A DNA stretch of 12,263 nucleotides from Nitrospirota bacterium (GTDB lineage Bacteria; Nitrospirota_A; Leptospirillia; Leptospirillales; Leptospirillaceae), in the NCBI GenBank assembly GCA_021838765.1, contig JAKCCY010000088.1:1-12263 (forward strand), in the 5' to 3' direction. The translations under genes were made by a program, and so were the position numbers. Position 1 is the stretch's first letter; every line of letters starts with the position of its first letter. Shown piece by piece: positions 6,151 to 12,263 of the stretch. The notes under the pieces are model-generated. The model was not told the origin of the DNA, did no database searches, and worked only from the letters and a program-made list of their open reading frames with translations.

Positions 6151-9100
6151 ATGTTGTGGGTTGTTTCGGGAAACGATCCTGAAAGGCTGGGAAAAGAGTT
6201 AGCCCGGAAAATCAAACGCCTGCGCTCTCCATTTGAGTCTGAAAAAATTCTTGTAGATACCTCATTGAAGTCTTTTCATCTCCAAACTCTCCTGGCAAAA
6301 GAACTGGGTATTTTTAGTGGGATCACAATCACTCCCCCCGGAAATTTTCTCTGGAGCGTTCTCTCCGAATGCTTTCCTGACGCACCTCCCAATAATCCAT
6401 TGTCGAAAATATCCATGTCGTTTTCTCTGATGGAGCTTTTTTCGAAAAGAGAAGAATCCGGCAACGCGATTCGCTTGCCAGATGGAATCCCTCTTCCTGG
6501 GGACATTCCGTCCCAATGGGAACTGGCCATAACACTGGCAGAGATTTTTGACCGGATATTGATCTACAGGCCTGACTGGATCCTTATTTGGGAAAAAGAC
6601 CAACATCATCAAGATCCCTGGTCCGATCTTTGGAGAAGCCTGATCCAGAAAACTCCACTTCACAGGGTTTCTCTCCTCGAACGATTTTCAAGGCTTGTGA
6701 GAGCATCACCGGAGTCTCTTAAGGGGAAGTCTTTTTTGAAAACCCCGGTACATGTCATAGGGCACTCTCTCCTCCCACCTTCTTTTCTGGATTTTCTGAA
6801 AGATCTCTCCATCCTGACAGATGTTGTTCTCTATCAATGGCAGGCCACACCCATTTTTCTTTTGCCAGGATTCTCTGATCAGCTTCCGGGAGATGCCCAG
6901 GGAGCTGCAGTCAATCCATTGACTAGGGCACTAGGTGCCCAATTTGTCAGGATGAGGGATCTCTGTCTTTCCAGGTCCGGTCAGACTGAAGAGTTTTTTT
7001 CCATTCCCGATAGGGAAACCATCCTTTCAAAGATACAGTCTGAAATCATCAATGACCGGTCCGGGCTTGATCTTTCAGATGCTCCCTTGGATCACTCTCT
7101 GAGAATTGTTGTATCAAGAACTCCCATGGGGGAGGTTCAGGCGCTTTATCATGAGATTGTTTTGTCTTTTAGACGGGACAGTTCCCTGATGTCGTCGGAT
7201 GTTTTGGTGATGGTGTCTGATATTGAACTTTTTGCTCCCTTCATTGATGCGGTTTTTCAGAAAAAAATCGGGGAGGTTGGAGAGATTCCCTATCGGATTG
7301 TCGGAAAAAGGGGGGGTGGGGAAAGTTTCAAATACCTTGAAAATTGTGCCAGAGTGGCCCGGGGAAAATGTTCCGCTTCTGAGGTGATGGCACTTCTTGA
7401 TCACCCCTATTCGAGAGAGCGTTTTGGGCTGGATCAAGAGGAAGTCGAGAGGATTGAGCGTTGGATTTCCCGGCTTCCTGTCTGGTGGGGAATTTCTCCG
7501 GAGACGAGAGAAGCATTCGGCTCGCCCGAGCCTGCCCTCAATACCTTTTTTTGGGGTGTGGAGCGCCTTCTGTTATCGTTTCCTTTTGCCCAGTCCGCTC
7601 CTGTGGAAGATATGATGCCCTTTGACGGAGGGGACCTTTGGGAAGTGGCCCCTGTTCTTGAAAAGTTTCAGGTTTTCATAAAGCTTGTTCTGGATCTGGC
7701 CCATCGTCTGCCGGATGAAGAAAGCGGATTCTTTTGGGGAGAAACGGCATCCTGGATGGCTATGAATCTCTTCACTGATGATTTTGGAATCAAAGAGCCC
7801 GAGATTTATACTGCCCTGATATCCTTTTCCAGAATGTTATCTCCTGTCGATGATGAAAATGAAGCAAGCCGAATGGCTTCTCTGAAAATTCCATATGACG
7901 GTTTTCTCCGAATGCTTGAACATCAGATGAAAATGGCTAAAGGAGACTCTCCCGGGAAAATGGGGCATGGCGTGACCTTTGCTCCCATCGTGTCATCAAG
8001 AGGAATCTCATCCCGATTCCTGGCTCTTCTCGGGATGAATTCAGAGCTTTTTACCCTGAAAGACAGAATGGTCTCATTTGATCCTTTGATGAATGCGCCA
8101 AGATCAGGTGATCATTCGAGAAGGGAGGATGATCAGGGGATGTTTCTGGAGTCTGTCCTGTCTGCGAAAGATTCTCTTTTCATCAGTTACTCTGGGACAG
8201 GACAGGAGCCCTTCGACGAGATCCTTCCATCGGTTCCTCTTGGACATCTGATCGATTGGATCAGGGCAATGAAACCTGAATGCGAAAATTTGGTGAAAAG
8301 ATGGTCTTTGGTAGAAGGGTTTTCCCAGAAAAAAGAGTCTGTCCAAAACACCGGATTCCCTTCCATACCTCTCCCCGATGATCTGAGTGAAGATATTCCC
8401 GCATGTTGCCCGATGGAAATCGAATTGGATGATCTGAAAGGGTTTTTCAGGAATCCTGCCCGATTTTTCTGGTCATCCTGGGGAGGGGGTGCCCTCAAGA
8501 ATACCCTTTCCTCTCTCGCTTCAAACGATCCATTTGTACCGGGACTGATGGAATCGAGGTTCCTGGGAAAGACGATCTTTTCCTATTTGAATGAACACGA
8601 CGGAGAGATCCCTCCCAAAAGTTTTTTAACCCCTTTTGGTTTTTTGCCGCATGGAAGCGCCTCCGGGAGTGTTTTTGAAAGCCTTTCCTCTTCTGTTTTT
8701 CGGTTATGGAAGGAGAAGGATTTTCTCTTTTCTCAATATCCGGGCTCGGAAATTCCTCTTCATGAGTTGTCTCTTTCGAGCATTCCGGAGATGATCGGCC
8801 AGACGTTCCGTTTTCATGGAAGCCTTGATGGGCAGGTGTTCCTAAAAGGGGATGATGTTCATCATGTTATGTTTTTCCCCTATTATCATTCCAAAAGAGA
8901 TGTTTTGTCCTTATGGGTGGACCATTTGTTGCTGAGTCTCTGTTTTCAGGACAAGATCGTTGTTTCAACGATCTATTCTCTCTCCGGTTCCGGGAGCGAG
9001 TCCTATTGTGTTAAAGGGGGTGCAAAAAGAGCTCTTCAGGATCTTTTTGCCATTTTCTGTTATGGAGAAATTTTTCCTGTTCCAATCTTTTTGAAAAGTT

Positions 9101-9456
9101 CTTGGGAGTATGCAGACTGCTGGAAAAAATTCAGAAAAAAAGAAGCCAAGCCAAAGTCGGGGAAAGTGAGTTCGGATTTCTCTTTTGATCCGAGATTTCC
9201 ATGGGGTGATCCCAACGGGGCCGATCGTCGAAAGGCATTGGAAAAAGCTGAAAAAATTTGGATCTCTCAACAAAAAACACCGGATATTTCTCCCGAGGAA
9301 ATGATTTTATATGCAAAAGCCTCTCCTTGGACAAGACTACCTGGTTCTGACCCTGAGCAACTTCTGCCTTCAGAGAAAATGGCATTGAGAGTCTTTTCCC
9401 CCATCTTGGGATCTGTCGTGGATGAAAAAAAGAAAAAGACGATCAATGCCGATTGA
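6151..9456 (+). CDS. recC: exodeoxyribonuclease V subunit gamma, RecC
   Basis: RecC is the scaffold subunit of RecBCD; it splits the DNA duplex ahead of the two motors and, in E. coli, scans the 3' strand for Chi. The 1101-residue product is close to E. coli RecC (1122). The start MLWVVSGND and the segment PFESEKILVDTSLKSFHLQT (27-46), ending GNFLW (64-68), align from memory with the E. coli N-terminus (DPFEPEMILVQSTGMAQWLQ to ASFIW). DLKGFFRNPARFFW (761-774) matches the conserved segment that opens the C-terminal region in RecC. No intact Walker motif is seen, as expected: RecC has a helicase-like fold that has lost its catalytic residues. The ATG at 6151 has GGAG (6139-6142) 8 nt upstream; the ATG at 6146 is out of frame. 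The stop overlaps the start of recB, so the two are translationally coupled. Chi specificity cannot be read from this. Confidence 0.93.
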   Translation: MLWVVSGNDPERLGKELARKIKRLRSPFESEKILVDTSLKSFHLQTLLAKELGIFSGITITPPGNFLWSVLSECFPDAPPNNPLSKISMSFSLMELFSKREESGNAIRLPDGIPLPGDIPSQWELAITLAEIFDRILIYRPDWILIWEKDQHHQDPWSDLWRSLIQKTPLHRVSLLERFSRLVRASPESLKGKSFLKTPVHVIGHSLLPPSFLDFLKDLSILTDVVLYQWQATPIFLLPGFSDQLPGDAQGAAVNPLTRALGAQFVRMRDLCLSRSGQTEEFFSIPDRETILSKIQSEIINDRSGLDLSDAPLDHSLRIVVSRTPMGEVQALYHEIVLSFRRDSSLMSSDVLVMVSDIELFAPFIDAVFQKKIGEVGEIPYRIVGKRGGGESFKYLENCARVARGKCSASEVMALLDHPYSRERFGLDQEEVERIERWISRLPVWWGISPETREAFGSPEPALNTFFWGVERLLLSFPFAQSAPVEDMMPFDGGDLWEVAPVLEKFQVFIKLVLDLAHRLPDEESGFFWGETASWMAMNLFTDDFGIKEPEIYTALISFSRMLSPVDDENEASRMASLKIPYDGFLRMLEHQMKMAKGDSPGKMGHGVTFAPIVSSRGISSRFLALLGMNSELFTLKDRMVSFDPLMNAPRSGDHSRREDDQGMFLESVLSAKDSLFISYSGTGQEPFDEILPSVPLGHLIDWIRAMKPECENLVKRWSLVEGFSQKKESVQNTGFPSIPLPDDLSEDIPACCPMEIELDDLKGFFRNPARFFWSSWGGGALKNTLSSLASNDPFVPGLMESRFLGKTIFSYLNEHDGEIPPKSFLTPFGFLPHGSASGSVFESLSSSVFRLWKEKDFLFSQYPGSEIPLHELSLSSIPEMIGQTFRFHGSLDGQVFLKGDDVHHVMFFPYYHSKRDVLSLWVDHLLLSLCFQDKIVVSTIYSLSGSGSESYCVKGGAKRALQDLFAIFCYGEIFPVPIFLKSSWEYADCWKKFRKKEAKPKSGKVSSDFSFDPRFPWGDPNGADRRKALEKAEKIWISQQKTPDISPEEMILYAKASPWTRLPGSDPEQLLPSEKMALRVFSPILGSVVDEKKKKTINAD

Positions 9457-12263
9457 TCCAGTGATAAAGGATCCCTTCGGGATTGAAGAAGGCGGGCTTC
9501 ACTTGGTGGAGGCAAGTGCTGGTACTGGAAAAACCACTCTACTTTCGGTCCTGTTTCTCAAGGCGATTATCGTCTGGAACCACCCGGTGGACAAGATAGC
9601 CGTGATTACCTTTACCAGGGCCGCGACTCAGGAGCTTCTGAAAAGAATCAGAAAAGAGCTCCTTGGCCTGAGATCCTATCTCTCACGACGGGGCGCTTCG
9701 ACTGGTTCAGAGGTTTTTCCTCAACCCATTCCACCTCTTCTTGATCTTCTGGAGAATGTTTCTCCTGAAGAGGCTTCCTCCAGAATCGAACGAGCCATAC
9801 TGGATTTTGACCGCGTGGTGATCCGGACGATCCATTCCTTCTACCAGGGGCTGCTCTCTGAGATCATGCATCTTGCGGGTATAACAGAAGAAAGGGAGGT
9901 TGTCACCCGGACGGAACCGTATGTTTTTGAGGCAACCGCCCGTTTTTTGAGAGATGACCTTGAGCGGATCCATCCGGCACTCAGAAGGTACTGGTTTCAA
10001 AAGGGGATCACAACACTTGCCTTCTACAATGGGGATTTCCTTGAAAATCCGAAGCCTGACCCTTCCCGCTTGACCTCACGAGTCATTTCTCTTGCCCAGG
10101 GAGGGTGGCCGGTATCGGATCCGGAGCTATTGTCCGGGCCGGGAATAGACCTTCTTGAAGAAGCCTTTGCTCAGGTTTTTGAGAAGAAACAGATTGTGAA
10201 TGAATTATCTGTTGAGGATCATTCGTCCGAGCGGACCAAGCTCTTGTCAGATGCGGACTTTCCGTTCAATATCCTCTGCGCAAAGAGCGACCAGTCCCTC
10301 AAGATAAAGGGGGCTCTTGATGCTCAAAAAAACCAGAATCCCGTGCTCAAAAAAGCCCTTGTGGAGCTTTCCGCTTCGATGGATTTTCTGCGTGAAAGAT
10401 GGGAGGAAGCATCGAAAGCCTTTGTCCGGCGAATGATGGACCATGTCGGCAAAATCCTCGAAGAGAATAAGAAAGCCGCTCAAATCCGTTTCCAGGATGA
10501 TGCTCTTTTGCTCCTTCTCGGAATTCTTGAGAAGGAGGAGAAAGAAAATCCTGACTCCCCGGATTCCAGGCTCATCCTTGCGGCAATCCGGTCCAAATTT
10601 AAGGTTTTTCTGGTCGATGAATTTCAGGATACTGATCCCAGTCAGATTTCCCTTCTGTTGAAAATTGGAAAAAACGATTCGGGAGATTCCCTCTTGCCCA
10701 CACCATCAATGGTTTTTGTGGGTGATCCAAAGCAATCCATTTATCACTTCAGGGGGGCAGATCTTCAAAGCTACATTCGATTCAGAGAGAAAATGGGGGG
10801 GCATGTATACGGTCTTTTGTCCTCGTATCGACAATCCTCTTCCCTCCTTTCAGCCCTGAATTTTCTTTATTCCAATCATCCATCTCCCTTTTCGAATCCA
10901 CATGTTCTGGCTCCAGAGGTCTACTGTGCTTCATCTCGAAACAGCTTTCTGGAGGTCTCCGGAAAGCGGATAGCCCCCATGCGGATTCTGGTCAAGGAGT
11001 CTTTACCCCGAAAGGGAGGGTCCCATCCGGAGGCCGACGACACACTCCGAAGTCCGGAGGACGTTCTCGTTGCCAGATCCACAGCTCGGGAAATTCACCG
11101 TATCCTTTGCCCGGAGTCAAACTCCAGGATGGGAGAAAAACCTGTTTTGCCCTCGGAGATTGCCGTTCTGGTCCGGAAAACAAGGGAAGCGCATGAGATT
11201 GAAAAAGAATTGGCCCTCCTTGGTATTCCCTCTCTTGTGGAGAAAGATGGTTCTGTCCTGGATTCATCTGAAGCCAGGGAGCTTGAGTGGATTCTCTTGG
11301 CTATCCTTGGCCAGGGAGGTTTTTCCGGTATTCTTGCCGCGTTGACAAGCGAACTCGTGGGTGAGGACTATCAGTCTCTTAAGAATTTGAGCTCGGACCT
11401 CCCATCCAGAGAGGAGAAACTCAGGAGCTTTTCCCTTCTCAGAAAGGAATGGGAGTCATCGGGGATCTATCGAATGGGGATATCCATGATTTCCTCCCTG
11501 TCGATTGAGAACAATCTTGCAGGACGCATTGATGGAAAAAGAAAATGGATCAACCTGAATCATCTTCTTGAACTCTTGAATCTGTGGGAGTCCCAGGAGA
11601 ATCTCCTTCCGGAGCGGCTTCTTGCGCGTTTTTCCCGAGCCATTCGCAGATCGGACGAACTTCCTGCCGGTGAGGAAGAGATCTTAAGGGCGGAAGGAGC
11701 AGCCAATGCTGTCCGGATCATGACCGTTCACAAAGCCAAGGGGCTTGAGTTTGATATGGTTTTTTGTCCTTTTGTTCTGAAACCCGGAAAGATTTCTTTT
11801 CCATTAAAGAAAAGGGAGCCGTCGATTTCTTCTGTCTCACTTCCCTCTCTTTGGTTTGAGGATGAAATGGACCCTGAGACAATGGAAGAATCGAAGAAAG
11901 ACTCTTTTTCAGAGGAACTCAGAATCCTTTATGTTGCACTGACCAGGGCACGATACCATGTCAGCATTGTTTTAAATGATCAGTCTAAAAAGGGAGGTTT
12001 TCTTCCTGTTTCCGAACCATCACCTTTTTTGTGGCTGCTTTTGGGTATGATGAAAACGTTTTCTCCTGAGAACCCCGAAAAGGTTCTGGAAGATAAGCTT
12101 TCTGGAGACCACCCTCTGACGCCCTGGATCCTGGCAAAAATGGCGGAGGATCTTTCGGGCGGGACAATTGTTGCAGAACCCCTTGAGATGTTCGAGGGGC
12201 TCTCGGAACCGTTTTTGCAGGAGACGATTCTAAAAGACCAGACTGTTTTGACTGGGCCTGCGT
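9446..12263 (+). CDS. recB: exodeoxyribonuclease V subunit beta, RecB (3' partial)
   Basis: RecB is the 3'-5' helicase and nuclease subunit of RecBCD. The frame is open for 939 codons to the right edge without a stop. UvrD-type (SF1A) motifs are all present in order: Walker A ASAGTGKT (23-30, Lys29), motif Ia AVITFTRAAT (52-61), TIHSF, Walker B VFLVDEFQDTD (387-397), motif III GDPKQSIYHFRGAD (426-439), motif IV SSYRQSS (459-465), motif V VRIMTVHKAKGLEFD (756-770) and motif VI RILYVALTRARYH (826-838). The C-terminal nuclease domain, expected from about residue 930 on, lies past the window. The ATG at 9446 overlaps recC by 11 bp; an in-frame ATG at 9422 would add MKKRKRRS and has no better ribosome-binding site, so the start is uncertain. 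recD would be expected next. Confidence 0.95.
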   Translation, partial: MPIDPVIKDPFGIEEGGLHLVEASAGTGKTTLLSVLFLKAIIVWNHPVDKIAVITFTRAATQELLKRIRKELLGLRSYLSRRGASTGSEVFPQPIPPLLDLLENVSPEEASSRIERAILDFDRVVIRTIHSFYQGLLSEIMHLAGITEEREVVTRTEPYVFEATARFLRDDLERIHPALRRYWFQKGITTLAFYNGDFLENPKPDPSRLTSRVISLAQGGWPVSDPELLSGPGIDLLEEAFAQVFEKKQIVNELSVEDHSSERTKLLSDADFPFNILCAKSDQSLKIKGALDAQKNQNPVLKKALVELSASMDFLRERWEEASKAFVRRMMDHVGKILEENKKAAQIRFQDDALLLLLGILEKEEKENPDSPDSRLILAAIRSKFKVFLVDEFQDTDPSQISLLLKIGKNDSGDSLLPTPSMVFVGDPKQSIYHFRGADLQSYIRFREKMGGHVYGLLSSYRQSSSLLSALNFLYSNHPSPFSNPHVLAPEVYCASSRNSFLEVSGKRIAPMRILVKESLPRKGGSHPEADDTLRSPEDVLVARSTAREIHRILCPESNSRMGEKPVLPSEIAVLVRKTREAHEIEKELALLGIPSLVEKDGSVLDSSEARELEWILLAILGQGGFSGILAALTSELVGEDYQSLKNLSSDLPSREEKLRSFSLLRKEWESSGIYRMGISMISSLSIENNLAGRIDGKRKWINLNHLLELLNLWESQENLLPERLLARFSRAIRRSDELPAGEEEILRAEGAANAVRIMTVHKAKGLEFDMVFCPFVLKPGKISFPLKKREPSISSVSLPSLWFEDEMDPETMEESKKDSFSEELRILYVALTRARYHVSIVLNDQSKKGGFLPVSEPSPFLWLLLGMMKTFSPENPEKVLEDKLSGDHPLTPWILAKMAEDLSGGTIVAEPLEMFEGLSEPFLQETILKDQTVLTGPA

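Noticed and set aside
1..12263. Mobile elements, CRISPR arrays, tRNA or rRNA genes, defence or toxin-antitoxin systems
   Set aside because: No transposase, integrase, spaced direct repeats, clover-leaf or rRNA sequence was seen; the gene content is housekeeping, transport and sensing. RecBC is counted as repair, not as a defence island.

Overview
The window reads as chromosomal DNA of a Gram-negative (diderm) bacterium with close to balanced base composition. It has a lipobox lipoprotein, a classical two-domain ArgA, RecB/RecC-type recombination proteins, an FTR1 iron permease and a cytoplasmic chemoreceptor. The mix recalls acidophilic iron oxidisers such as Leptospirillum (Nitrospirota), but that is an impression; no rRNA, tRNA or other phylogenetic marker is present. 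I see no insertion sequence, phage gene, CRISPR array or RNA gene. Most of the window is conserved, ordinary genome content.

Layout, left to right. (1) 3-815 (+): the C-terminal part of a PAS-GGDEF diguanylate cyclase whose start lies before the window. (2) 853-2160 (-): argA, convergent with it. (3) 2406-3062 (+): an unrecognised lipoprotein, divergent from argA across a gap rich in small inverted repeats. (4) 3081-4289 (-): a two-gene iron-transport operon, FTR1 permease then a secreted cupredoxin-like protein, ending against the lipoprotein gene at a strong stem-loop. (5) A gap of about 350-425 bp holding the FTR1 promoter with an overlapping Fur-box-like site. (6) 4716-5741 (+): a soluble chemoreceptor with a C-terminal zinc-binding CZB domain. 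(7) A gap of about 409 bp with a candidate promoter. (8) 6151-9456 (+): recC. (9) 9446-12263 (+): recB, overlapping recC and running off the right edge before its nuclease domain.

How they work together. RecC and RecB are two subunits of the RecBCD helicase-nuclease, which processes double-strand breaks; recD would be expected downstream. FTR1 plus the cupredoxin form a likely periplasm-to-cytoplasm iron import unit under Fur-type control. The GGDEF protein (c-di-GMP synthesis) and the CZB chemoreceptor are sensory proteins controlling lifestyle or motility. ArgA opens arginine biosynthesis. In E. coli argA also lies beside the recC-recB-recD cluster, so its presence near recCB here may be a loosened form of that neighbourhood.

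I found no clearly novel system. The best leads are the Fur-box/promoter pair before FTR1, the reduced FTR1-cupredoxin operon, mutually exclusive hairpins in the argA/lipoprotein gap, and a possible structured RNA upstream of the chemoreceptor.
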